A stretch of DNA of 64,000 nucleotides from contig NZ_WESC01000001.1 in assembly GCF_009184905.1 (NCBI RefSeq), forward strand, positions 124,001-188,000, read 5' to 3'. Positions within the stretch are counted from its first letter, which is position 1. Each line of letters starts with the position of its first letter. Shown here piece after piece: positions 36,886 to 45,693 of this stretch. The translations under genes and the position numbers were made by a program. Source of the stretch: Parvibaculum sedimenti (GTDB lineage: Bacteria; Pseudomonadota; Alphaproteobacteria; Parvibaculales; Parvibaculaceae). Below the pieces are notes generated by a model. The model was not told the origin of the DNA, made no database searches, and saw nothing but the letters and a program-made list of their open reading frames with translations.

Positions 36886-37964
36886 AAACGCGCGAGGAAT
36901 TGATCCACGTCTTTCTGAGCGAGGCGGGCTGGGACGATGCGCGGCGTGGGCCGCTGGCCGGCGACGCCTCCACGCGGCGCTATGAGCGCCTCGAAGGGCC
37001 GAAGGGCAAGGCCGTGCTGATGGACTGGCCGCGCGCGGCGGAAGTGCCGCTACCCTCCGGCAAGCGTTCCTACAGCGAGGTCGCGCATCTCGCTGTCGAT
37101 TGCGGCCCCTTCGTCGCCGTGGACGATTATCTCCGCGGATTAGGTCTCGCCGCGCCGGAGATTCTCGCCCGCGATATCGACGCCGGGCTTCTCCTTCTCG
37201 AAGATCTGGGCGATGCCGTTCTCGGCGGCATTCTCGACAGGGGCGAGGGCCCGGCAGGCGAATCGCTCGACGAGATCTATCGCGCCTGCATCGATACGTT
37301 GATCGCGCTGCAGGCCGCAGACGCGCCAGCGAGGCTACCGCTTGGGCAAGGCGCGGATCATATTGTCCCTGCTTTCGACGATGGCGTCTTCCGGGCGGAA
37401 CTCGACGTGCCGCTCGACTGGTATTTCCCGGTGGAGCTGGGCCGCGAGGCATCTGCCGATCTTCGTGCCGAATATCACGCCATGTGGACGGGCCTTCGCC
37501 CGCTCATCGACGCCGGAAAGCCGACGCTCTTCCTGCGCGACTTTCATTCGCCGAACATCATCTGGCTTGGGCAAAGGCAGGGCGTGGCGCGGATCGGACT
37601 CATCGACTTTCAGGATGCGCTCATCGGCTCGCGCGCCTATGACGTCGTGTCCTTCCTGCAGGACGCGCGGCGCGACGTGCCTGAAGCGCGGGAACGGGCC
37701 ATGCTCGACTATTACGTCACCCGCGCCTCGTCAGATCTTTCGGATTTCGATGAGGCGGAATTCCGCGCGAGTTATGCCGCGCTTGGCGCGGAGCGCGCAC
37801 TGCGTCTCATTGGGCTCTGGCCGCGTCTGCTCAAGCGCGACGGCAAGCCGCAATATATGGCGCATATGCCGCGCACCATGGATTATCTGAAACGCAACCT
37901 CGCCCACCCGGCGCTCGCGCCGCTCGCTTCCTGGGTCGAGACGCATCTGTTCGTGAAGTCCTGA
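36882..37964 (+). CDS. amgK: N-acetylmuramate/N-acetylglucosamine anomeric kinase (AmgK), phosphotransferase family
   Basis: 360-residue aminoglycoside-phosphotransferase-fold kinase. It has DASTRRYERL in the N-lobe, LLLLEDLGD, then the catalytic loop FLRDFHSPNIIW and the metal-binding LIDFQDALIG. With murU directly downstream it fits AmgK, which phosphorylates recycled MurNAc/GlcNAc at C1 so MurU can make UDP-MurNAc, bypassing the fosfomycin-sensitive MurA step. It overlaps tsaE by four bases. In older annotation it would be called an aminoglycoside phosphotransferase, but a resistance role is not supported. Confidence 0.87.
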   Translation: MKTREELIHVFLSEAGWDDARRGPLAGDASTRRYERLEGPKGKAVLMDWPRAAEVPLPSGKRSYSEVAHLAVDCGPFVAVDDYLRGLGLAAPEILARDIDAGLLLLEDLGDAVLGGILDRGEGPAGESLDEIYRACIDTLIALQAADAPARLPLGQGADHIVPAFDDGVFRAELDVPLDWYFPVELGREASADLRAEYHAMWTGLRPLIDAGKPTLFLRDFHSPNIIWLGQRQGVARIGLIDFQDALIGSRAYDVVSFLQDARRDVPEARERAMLDYYVTRASSDLSDFDEAEFRASYAALGAERALRLIGLWPRLLKRDGKPQYMAHMPRTMDYLKRNLAHPALAPLASWVETHLFVKS

Positions 37965-37977
37965 TAGAGTTGCCTTG

Positions 37978-38688
37978 ATGAAGATCAAACGCGCAATGGT
38001 GATGGCGGCGGGCAAGGGCACGCGCATGCGCCCGCTCACCGACACGCTGCCGAAGCCCCTCGTTCCCTTCATGGGCGAAGCGCTTATCGACCATGTCCTC
38101 GACCGGCTGGAAAAGGCCGGCATCGAGGAGGTGATCGTCAATGTCCATCACTTCGCCGACAAGCTTGAGACCCATCTTGCAAAGCGCGGCTTTCCGCACA
38201 TTGTCATTTCCGACGAGCGCGAGCGCCTGCTCGACACGGGCGGCGGCGCGAAGCACGCGCTGCATCTTCTGGGTGAGGAGCCCATCATTACCTTCAACTC
38301 GGACAGCGTCTGGGTCGAGGGCTGGGGAGCTAATCTGGCGAACCTGATCGAAGGGTTCGATCCCGAGAGCATGGACGCCTATCTCATGATCGCGGATGCC
38401 GCCCGCACCATCGGCTATGTCGGGCGCGGCGATTTCCATATGGATTCGCTCGGCCGCCTGACGCGGCGCGGGGCTTCCGAAACCGTGCCCTACATGTTCG
38501 CGGGCGTGCAGATCATCAAGCCGCAGCTCTTTGCCGAGGGGCCGGAAGGCGCATTCTCCACCAACCTCATCTGGGACCGGCTGATGGAGGGGGGCAGGCT
38601 CTACGGCCAGCGCATGTCCGGTATCTGGATGCATGTCGGCACGCCTGAGGACCTCGCCTCGGCGGAAGCCTTCATTCGCGACCTTTAA
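37978..38688 (+). CDS. murU: N-acetylmuramate-1-phosphate uridylyltransferase (MurU)
   Basis: 236-residue nucleotidyltransferase. The N-terminal signature MVMAAGKGTRMRPLTDTLPKP binds UTP. GGGAKHAL and the metal-binding aspartate in ITFNSDSVW follow, then a C-terminal MHVGTPEDLASAEAFI typical of sugar-nucleotide transferases. Next to amgK it completes the cell-wall recycling shortcut to UDP-MurNAc. The ATG at 37978 follows the amgK stop by 13 bases; a TTG one codon earlier is an alternative. Confidence 0.89.
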   Translation: MKIKRAMVMAAGKGTRMRPLTDTLPKPLVPFMGEALIDHVLDRLEKAGIEEVIVNVHHFADKLETHLAKRGFPHIVISDERERLLDTGGGAKHALHLLGEEPIITFNSDSVWVEGWGANLANLIEGFDPESMDAYLMIADAARTIGYVGRGDFHMDSLGRLTRRGASETVPYMFAGVQIIKPQLFAEGPEGAFSTNLIWDRLMEGGRLYGQRMSGIWMHVGTPEDLASAEAFIRDL

Positions 38689-38729
38689 GTCCTGTTCGGT
38701 ATGGGCCTCGGGCAGGGTTAGACTGCCTC

Positions 38730-41700
38730 ATGGCTCACGATTCGCCGCGCCTTTTCACCATTCCTTCCGGCACGCCCTTCCTCGACGCGCTGGCCGGGAC
38801 GCTGCTCGCCGATCCGACGCTCGGCGGGTGCTTCGGGGCGGGCGTGGAATTGCCCGACATCACAATTCTCTTGCCGACGCGGCGCGCGGTCCGCGCCCTT
38901 TCCGACGCCTTTTTGAGAGTGGGCAGCGGGCGCGCCCTGCTTCTTCCCATCATGCGCCCGCTGGGCGATGTAGATGAGGATGAACTCGTCCTCGATGTGA
39001 CCTCGCAGCCCTCGGCATCGCTGGCTCTGCCGCCCGAAATCGCCGCGCTGGAGCGTCAGTTCCGCCTTGCCCGTTTGATCCTCGATCTCGACGAGACGGA
39101 GGAAGGCGCCGACCTTACAAGGGCGCTGGCGCTCGCCGCCGATCTTGGTCGTTTCCTCGATATGGCGCTGACGGAGCGCGTGGCGCTGACGTCGCTCGCG
39201 CAGCTGGTGCCGGAGGAATTCGCCGAGTACTGGCAGATCACCATCGAGTTCCTGAAGCTGCTGACCGAGCGTTGGCCGGAGGAGCTTGCGAAACTCGGCC
39301 TCATGGAGGGCACGGCACGGCGCAACGCGCTTCTCGAAAGTCAGGCCGCCGCCTGGACGCAAACGCCGCCCACGAAGCCCGTCATCGCGGCCGGCTCGAC
39401 GGGTTCGATACCGGCTGCCGCCGATCTTCTCGCCGTCATCTCGCGGTCTGCCGCAGGCGCGGTCGTGCTGCCGGGGCTCGACACGGAACTCGATGCCGAA
39501 AGCTGGAATGCCATCGGGGCCAAAGGCACAGAGTCCCATCCGCAATACGGCCTGAAGAAGCTGCTCATGCATCTCCGCGCCGAGCGGGACGATGTCGCGC
39601 TCTGGCCGGGCATGGAAGCGGCCCCCGCACGCCGCGCGCGTGTGCGGCTTCTCTCGGAAGCGCTGCGTCCCGCTGACACGACCTCTCTCTGGCGCTCACG
39701 CCTCGACCTGTTGAAACCCGAGGCCGATGCGGCTCTTGAGGGGCTGTCGCTCGTTACTGCGCCGACGCAGCGCGAGGAGGCGGGCGCAATCGCGCTGCTG
39801 ATGCGCGAGACATTGGGGACGCCGGGGAAGACGGCGGCGCTCATTACGCCAGATCGCGCGTTGGGCCGCCGCGTTGCCGCCGAGCTTCGCCGCTGGGGCA
39901 TCGAGATCGACGATTCAGGCGGTGAACCGCTCGCCCATACACCGCCCATGATCTATCTGCGTCTTGTCGCCGAAATGGTGGCGGAAGATTTCGCGCCGCT
40001 CGCTCTTCTCGCCGCGCTGAAGCATCCGCTGGCGGGCCTCGGGCATACGGCGCGTCTGCGCGACGAGGTGCGGCGTCTTGAGCATCTGGTGCTGCGCGGC
40101 CCTCGCCCTGCGCCGGGCCTTGCCGGGCTTCGCGCTGCGCTTGTGGAAAAGCGCGCGGCTGCGGAGGCGCGCGAAGCGCCGGTGAAGGATTTCGCCGGCC
40201 TCGATTCTTTGCTTGACCGACTTGAGGAAGCGCTGCGCCCGCTGCTCGATCTCAATGGACGCGAAGCCCCCGTCGAGCATGTCGCGCGGGTGCATGTCGC
40301 GGCTGCGGAGGCGCTGGCCTCGCGCGGCGAGGATCGCGCGTCCGAACTATGGGCAAAGGAAGAAGGCGACGCCGCCTCTAGCTTCGTCGCCGATCTGATA
40401 GAGGCAGCGCCTACGCTCGGCGCTTGCGACCTCGAAACCTATGCGCGTTTGTTTTTCGAACTCGGCATGACGCGCGCGCTGCGTCCGCGCTTCGGCCGTC
40501 ATCCGCGCCTCTTCATCTGGGGCCCGCTCGAAGCGCGGTTGCAGCATGCCGACCGCATCATCCTCGGCAGCCTCAATGAAGGCACATGGCCTGCGGAAGC
40601 GAATATCGATCCCTGGCTCAACCGGCCCATGCGAGCGGCGCTTGGCCTTGAGCCGCCGGAGCGTCATATCGGCCTTTCCGCGCATGACTTTGCGGAAGGC
40701 GCGAGCGCGGCGGAAGTTGTTCTCACCCGCGCGCTGAAAGTAGAAGGTGCGCCGACCGTCGCCTCGCGCTGGCTTCTCCGGCTGCAGAGCCTTCTTTCCG
40801 GGCTCGGTCGCGCTGACGCGCTCGACGCGCCTAACTGGTCGGGCTGGGCGCAGAAGCTCGACGAGGCAGGCGACATCGCGCCTGTCGAGAAGCCGCATCC
40901 GACGCCGCCGCTTGCCGCGCGGCCGGACGGCTTCTCCGTCACCGAAATCGAAACGCTGATCCGCGATCCCTACGCGATCTACGCGAAGAAGGTGCTGAAC
41001 CTCCGTCCGCTTGAGCCGATCGATGCGGATGTTGCGGCGGCAGAGCGCGGCAACATCATTCATTCGGCGCTCGAAAACTTCGCTCGCGCCTATCCGCAGG
41101 GACTTCCGGCGAATGCGCTCGACGAACTCGTCCGCATTGGCCGTGAGACTTTCGCCCATGCACTGGACCGGCCGGGCGTCGCCGCCTTCTGGTGGCCGCG
41201 CTTCAAGCGCATTGCGGCGTGGATTGTCGACTATGAGGACAAGCTTCGCGTCGATGTGAAGCGTGTTCATGCAGAGCTGAAGGGTAGCATCGAGATCGTG
41301 GAACTCGGCCGCGTCATAAGGTTGGTCGGCAAGGCGGACCGTATCGATGAGCGCAAGGACGGTACGGTCGCGATCATCGACTACAAGACCGGCGGAATGC
41401 CCTCGCTGCGTCAGGTGGAGGTGGGGCTCTCGCCGCAGCTTCCGCTTGAAGCGGCGATGGCCGCGCGGGGAGGCTTCGCGGAGATTGGCAAGGCCACGGC
41501 TTCGGCGCTTCTCTATCTGCGCCTTACGGGCGGCGAGAAAGCAGGCGAGACACGGGCCATCGCACCCGAAGGGCTGGTGGACGAGACCTATGCCAATCTC
41601 GTCGCGCTGCTAGCAAGCTATGAAGATGAGGCGACGCCGTATCTCTCGCGCCCGCGCCCCATGTTCGAGGCAACCTATGGCGACTATGATCATCTCGCCC

Positions 41701-41738
41701 GCGTGAAGGAGTGGTCGTCTGCGGGGGGCGGCGAATGA
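38730..41738 (+). CDS. addB: Double-strand break repair protein AddB, alphaproteobacterial type
   Basis: 1002-residue subunit of the AddAB helicase-nuclease. The N-terminal helicase-like part is degenerate: ITILLPTRRAVRALSD replaces a normal Walker A, as in other alphaproteobacterial AddB proteins. The C-terminal nuclease domain is intact, with AAERGNIIHSALENFARAY, the catalytic VAIIDYKTGGMPS and later PQLPLEAAMA. AddB recognises Chi-like sites and cuts one strand of the unwound DNA. The stop overlaps the addA start by four bases, coupling the two subunits. Confidence 0.94.
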   Translation: MAHDSPRLFTIPSGTPFLDALAGTLLADPTLGGCFGAGVELPDITILLPTRRAVRALSDAFLRVGSGRALLLPIMRPLGDVDEDELVLDVTSQPSASLALPPEIAALERQFRLARLILDLDETEEGADLTRALALAADLGRFLDMALTERVALTSLAQLVPEEFAEYWQITIEFLKLLTERWPEELAKLGLMEGTARRNALLESQAAAWTQTPPTKPVIAAGSTGSIPAAADLLAVISRSAAGAVVLPGLDTELDAESWNAIGAKGTESHPQYGLKKLLMHLRAERDDVALWPGMEAAPARRARVRLLSEALRPADTTSLWRSRLDLLKPEADAALEGLSLVTAPTQREEAGAIALLMRETLGTPGKTAALITPDRALGRRVAAELRRWGIEIDDSGGEPLAHTPPMIYLRLVAEMVAEDFAPLALLAALKHPLAGLGHTARLRDEVRRLEHLVLRGPRPAPGLAGLRAALVEKRAAAEAREAPVKDFAGLDSLLDRLEEALRPLLDLNGREAPVEHVARVHVAAAEALASRGEDRASELWAKEEGDAASSFVADLIEAAPTLGACDLETYARLFFELGMTRALRPRFGRHPRLFIWGPLEARLQHADRIILGSLNEGTWPAEANIDPWLNRPMRAALGLEPPERHIGLSAHDFAEGASAAEVVLTRALKVEGAPTVASRWLLRLQSLLSGLGRADALDAPNWSGWAQKLDEAGDIAPVEKPHPTPPLAARPDGFSVTEIETLIRDPYAIYAKKVLNLRPLEPIDADVAAAERGNIIHSALENFARAYPQGLPANALDELVRIGRETFAHALDRPGVAAFWWPRFKRIAAWIVDYEDKLRVDVKRVHAELKGSIEIVELGRVIRLVGKADRIDERKDGTVAIIDYKTGGMPSLRQVEVGLSPQLPLEAAMAARGGFAEIGKATASALLYLRLTGGEKAGETRAIAPEGLVDETYANLVALLASYEDEATPYLSRPRPMFEATYGDYDHLARVKEWSSAGGGE

Positions 41739-44700
41739 CCGGCGAAACGAAGAAGCGCCCAGCTGCCGACGAAGCACAGATGCGGGCTTCCGACCCTGAA
41801 TCCTCTGTCTGGGTTTCGGCAAATGCGGGCTCAGGCAAGACACATGCGCTGACGACGCGCGTGGCGCGGCTATTGCTCGCGGGCAGCGAGCCGGGACGCA
41901 TTCTCTGCCTCACCTTTACCAAAGCCGCCGCCGCCGAAATGTCGAGCCGCCTCTACAAGCGCCTCGGCGACTGGGCGATGCTTTCGGACGAGAAGCTGTC
42001 GCACGAGATCGCGCAGTTGGAGGGCCCGCCGCCCTCGAAGGCAAAAATCGATCTGGCCCGGCGTCTCTTCGCACGTGCCATCGAAACGCCGGGCGGGTTG
42101 AAGATCCAGACGATCCACGCCTTTTGCGAAAGGCTGCTTGGTCGCTTTCCGCTTGAAGCGGGCGTGCCGCCGAATTTCGAAATTCTCGACGAGCGCGGCG
42201 CCGATGAGTTGATGGATGATGTGCGCGACGGTGTGCTTCGCCGTGCGGGCGCCGCGCCGGACACGCCCCTCGGTCGCGCATTGACGCTGGTGGTCGAGCG
42301 CGTCGACGAGCTCGTCTTCGGCAAGCTGCTGAAGGAAATCACGCAGCGTCGCGATCTCTTCGAAAAGCTGCTGAAGCAGTTCGGCGGTCTCGATGGTGCG
42401 ATCCGCGCGATCCGTCTGGCGCTTCAGGTCGGCGAGGGTGAAACGGTCGAGAGCCTTTCTGCCCAGATCGTCGATCTGCCTGAAGAGGACATGTGTGCGG
42501 CGGCCAATCTTCTCGCAACCGGCTCCAAGACCGACATGGAACGTGCTGCGGCGCTCCATGCTTTTCTCGCCGATCCGGTGTCGCGTCTCGACAATCTCGA
42601 TGCCTACAAGCTGGTCTTCCTCACCAAGGAAGATGCTCCCCGCAAGACGCTCATCACGAAGAAGCCTGCGGAATCAAACCCCGCGCTTGCCGAGGCGCTT
42701 ACCCGCGAGCAGGGACGCATTCTCGCGCTTGTCGTGCGTCTTCGCGCCGTCGGCGTGGCGCAGGCGACGGAAGCGATCTTCCATCTGGCCGACGCGATCC
42801 TCACCGACTTCGAGCGCGTGAAGCGTTTCCGCGCCCTGCTCGACTATGACGACCTCATCGACCGCGCGAGAAAGCTCCTTGTCGAAAGCAGCATGGCGGC
42901 ATGGGTACTCTTCAAGCTCGATGGCGGTATCGATCACATTCTCGTCGACGAGGCGCAGGATACGAGCCCCGAGCAATGGGATGTGATTTCGGCGCTGGCG
43001 GAAGAATTCGTGTCCGGCTCCAGTTCACGCGACGTGGTGAGAACCATCTTCGCCGTGGGTGACGAGAAGCAGTCGATATTTTCCTTTCAAGGCGCTGATC
43101 CGGCGCGGTTCGATGCCATGCGGCGGCATTTCGAGCGCCGCGTGAGGCAGGCCGAAATGAAATGGTCGGCCATTCCGCTGGTGCGTTCCTTCCGCTCCGT
43201 GCCGGAAGTGCTCGCCGCCGTGGACAGAGTTTTTGCGATGGCTGCCGCGAGCGCTGGCCTCAGCGTTTCGGGCGTTGTCGATACGCATATCGCTCATCGC
43301 GAGCTCGATGCAGGCCTCGTCGAGATTTGGGACCTCGAAGCGCCTGACGAGCAGGATGAGCAAAGCGCATGGGATGCGCCGCTCGACTATATGACGGAGA
43401 CGGCGCCTGCCGCGAAGCTCGCGCGCCGCATCGCCACCACGATCAAGACATGGCTCGACACGCAGGAGCCGCTCGTTGCGCGTGGTCGTCCCATCCGTCC
43501 CGGCGATATTCTGATCCTCGTCCGCCGCCGCAATGCCTTTGTCTCGGAAATGGTGCGGCACCTGAAGGAGGCCGGCATTCCCGTCGCGGGCGCCGACCGT
43601 ATGGTGCTCACCGAGCAGATCGCGGTCATGGACCTCATGGCCGCGGGCGCCTTTGCGCTTCTGCCGGAAGACGATCTCAATCTTGCAACGCTGTTGAAGA
43701 GCCCGCTCGTCGGCCTTTCGGAAGAAGAGCTTTTTCAGCTTGCCTGGAACCGAAAGGGCAAGCTCTGGGACGCGCTGGAAGAACATGAGGGTGAGCACAT
43801 GTGCTTCGGCGCTGCCCATGCCGCCCTTGCGCATATCCGGTCACGCGCGGACTTCGCACCGCCTTACGAGTTTTATGCCGAACTTCTCGGCGCGGGCGAA
43901 GGCAGACGCAAACTGCTCGCGCGACTGGGCCCCGACGCCAACGATCCGATAGACGAGTTCCTTGCGCTTGCGCTCGAGTTCGAGCGCCGGCACGCGCCCA
44001 CACTTCAGGGCTTCCTCCATTGGGTCGAGCGTGGTGGCGCGGAAATCAAGCGCGACATGGAGCAGGGGCGCGACGAAGTGCGCGTGATGACGGTTCATGG
44101 CGCAAAGGGCCTCGAGGCCGAAATCGTTTTCATGCCGGATACCTGCGCGCTTCCAAATGCGCAGCACGATCCGGCGCTGCTTGCGCTGCCCACCGAGCCG
44201 CAGCTTCTTCTCTGGCCGGTGCGCAAGAAGGACGAGGACGAACTCTCCGCGCTTGCCCGGGAGGCGCACAGGAAAGCGCAGGCGGAGGAATATCGCCGCC
44301 TTCTTTATGTCGCGATGACGCGCGCCCGCGACCGGCTCTATGTCTGCGGCTATCGCGGCGAGGCGGAGCCCTCGCCCGAGTGTTGGTACAATCTCATCGC
44401 TGCCGCCTTGAAGCCCGATGCGCAGGAGATCGAACTCGCCGATGGCCGCACGGTCTGGCGCATCGAGGGCGAGCAGAGGCGCGAGCCCGAATCTGCCGCG
44501 CATGTTGCCACGACCGCGCTGCCCGCGCTGAAAGACTGGATGCGCGAAAAGGCGCCTTCCGAGCCGACGCCGTCGCGTCCGCTTGCACCATCGCGCCTGC
44601 CCCCCGAAAATCTCGTCGAGCCGCCCGCGCTGTCACCGCTCGCGGGCGATACAAGCGTGCGCTATCAGCGCGGACGTCTCATTCACCGCCTGCTGCAAAC

Positions 44701-45202
44701 GCTGCCCGGCATTCTGGCCTCCGGGCGCACCGAAGCGGCGCGCAGGTTCCTTGCCAATCCCGCCCATGCGCTCGACGCCGATGCGCAGGCGGAAATCGCG
44801 GAGGCCGTTTTCACTGTGCTCGACGAGCCTGCCTTTGCCGATATTTTCGGGCCGGCGGGACGCGCCGAGGTCGCGATCGTCGGGCGCATCGAATTCGCGG
44901 GCAGAACGACGCTCATTTCAGGCCAGATCGACCGGCTCTGCGTGAGCGAGGATCGAGTCACTGTGATCGACTACAAGACGAATCGTCCCTCCGCCCATGA
45001 GGTGGCCGATGTGAGCCCTGCCTACGTCGCCCAGATGGCGGCCTATCGCGCTGTGCTCGCGCAGGTCTATCCGGGCCGCGAGATCGTCTGCGCCCTTCTG
45101 TGGACCGATGGGCCGCGGCTGATGCCCCTTCCCGGAGATTTGCTGGATGAGGCCCTGAACGCCCCGATTGCACAGGAAAGGCGCGGCCATTCCGTGCCTT
45201 GA
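41735..45202 (+). CDS. addA: Double-strand break repair helicase AddA
   Basis: 1155-residue UvrD-like superfamily 1 helicase with a C-terminal nuclease domain. Walker A is VSANAGSGKTHALTTRV (about residue 30), followed by LCLTFTKAAAAEM, ILVDEAQDTSPEQW (Walker B), FAVGDEKQSIFSFQGADP, VMTVHGAKGLEAEIVF, LLYVAMTRARDRLYVCG and the nuclease motif VTVIDYKTNRPS. With AddB it processes double-strand breaks to 3' tails for RecA. ATG 41735 lies in the addB stop (ATGA). Confidence 0.95.
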   Translation: MTGETKKRPAADEAQMRASDPESSVWVSANAGSGKTHALTTRVARLLLAGSEPGRILCLTFTKAAAAEMSSRLYKRLGDWAMLSDEKLSHEIAQLEGPPPSKAKIDLARRLFARAIETPGGLKIQTIHAFCERLLGRFPLEAGVPPNFEILDERGADELMDDVRDGVLRRAGAAPDTPLGRALTLVVERVDELVFGKLLKEITQRRDLFEKLLKQFGGLDGAIRAIRLALQVGEGETVESLSAQIVDLPEEDMCAAANLLATGSKTDMERAAALHAFLADPVSRLDNLDAYKLVFLTKEDAPRKTLITKKPAESNPALAEALTREQGRILALVVRLRAVGVAQATEAIFHLADAILTDFERVKRFRALLDYDDLIDRARKLLVESSMAAWVLFKLDGGIDHILVDEAQDTSPEQWDVISALAEEFVSGSSSRDVVRTIFAVGDEKQSIFSFQGADPARFDAMRRHFERRVRQAEMKWSAIPLVRSFRSVPEVLAAVDRVFAMAAASAGLSVSGVVDTHIAHRELDAGLVEIWDLEAPDEQDEQSAWDAPLDYMTETAPAAKLARRIATTIKTWLDTQEPLVARGRPIRPGDILILVRRRNAFVSEMVRHLKEAGIPVAGADRMVLTEQIAVMDLMAAGAFALLPEDDLNLATLLKSPLVGLSEEELFQLAWNRKGKLWDALEEHEGEHMCFGAAHAALAHIRSRADFAPPYEFYAELLGAGEGRRKLLARLGPDANDPIDEFLALALEFERRHAPTLQGFLHWVERGGAEIKRDMEQGRDEVRVMTVHGAKGLEAEIVFMPDTCALPNAQHDPALLALPTEPQLLLWPVRKKDEDELSALAREAHRKAQAEEYRRLLYVAMTRARDRLYVCGYRGEAEPSPECWYNLIAAALKPDAQEIELADGRTVWRIEGEQRREPESAAHVATTALPALKDWMREKAPSEPTPSRPLAPSRLPPENLVEPPALSPLAGDTSVRYQRGRLIHRLLQTLPGILASGRTEAARRFLANPAHALDADAQAEIAEAVFTVLDEPAFADIFGPAGRAEVAIVGRIEFAGRTTLISGQIDRLCVSEDRVTVIDYKTNRPSAHEVADVSPAYVAQMAAYRAVLAQVYPGREIVCALLWTDGPRLMPLPGDLLDEALNAPIAQERRGHSVP

Positions 45203-45227
45203 CCTTGGGTGGGGCGGTTCCTAGATT
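45199..45227 (+). promoter_or_regulatory. Candidate housekeeping promoter of trxA
   Basis: TTGACC (45199-45204) and TAGATT (45222-45227) are spaced by 17 bases, a good match to a sigma-70 promoter. The -35 box overlaps the addA stop codon. Transcription would begin about 80 bases before the trxA ATG. Confidence 0.5.
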
Positions 45228-45318
45228 CAATGCAACTGAGCCCTTATAAAGCTCCCGCATGATGGGGCGGGCTGCACGGCCCCGCAGAGGGGTCGCGGCC
45301 CGCAGGAAAGGAATGACG

Positions 45319-45639
45319 ATGTCAACGAGCAAGGTCACCGACGCCACATTCGAGTCGGACGTACTGGATGCCGACGGCCCGGTTCTGGTCGATTTCTGGG
45401 CCACCTGGTGTGGCCCCTGCAAGCAGATCGCTCCGGCGCTTGAAGAGATCGCCAAGGAATATGGCGGCAAGCTCCGCGTTGCGAAGATCGACATCGACGA
45501 GAACCCCAACACGCCGACGAAGTATGGCGTACGCGGCGTTCCGACCATGATGATCTTCAAGGACGGTCAGGTTGCGGCGACGAAAGTCGGCGCGCTGCCC
45601 AAGGGCAAAATCGTCGAATGGATCGACGGCGCTCTCTGA
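45319..45639 (+). CDS. trxA: Thioredoxin
   Basis: 106-residue cytoplasmic thiol-disulfide reductant. Active site WCGPC (C31, C34) lies in [18 protein letters not shown], with the cis-proline loop [10 protein letters not shown] and the C-terminal helix. ATG 45319 gives the family start [11 protein letters not shown]; an ATG two codons earlier is possible given the AGGAAAGGA site. It is followed by a shared bidirectional terminator. Confidence 0.97.
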   Translation: MSTSKVTDATFESDVLDADGPVLVDFWATWCGPCKQIAPALEEIAKEYGGKLRVAKIDIDENPNTPTKYGVRGVPTMMIFKDGQVAATKVGALPKGKIVEWIDGAL

Positions 45640-45656
45640 GACCTGTCCGAGACGAA

Positions 45657-45692
45657 TTCAAAAGGCCGGTCGAGAGACCGGCCTTTTTGTTG
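45657..45692. terminator. Bidirectional intrinsic terminator between trxA and folC
   Basis: A perfect 11-bp stem AAAGGCCGGTC (45661-45671) / GACCGGCCTTT (45676-45686) with loop GAGA and T-runs on both strands sits in the gap between the convergent trxA and folC stop codons. Confidence 0.9.
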
Positions 45693-45693
45693 T

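Noticed and set aside
36882-37964. Aminoglycoside-resistance phosphotransferase
   Set aside because: The fold matches, but the adjacent murU and tsaE show it is the cell-wall recycling kinase AmgK.
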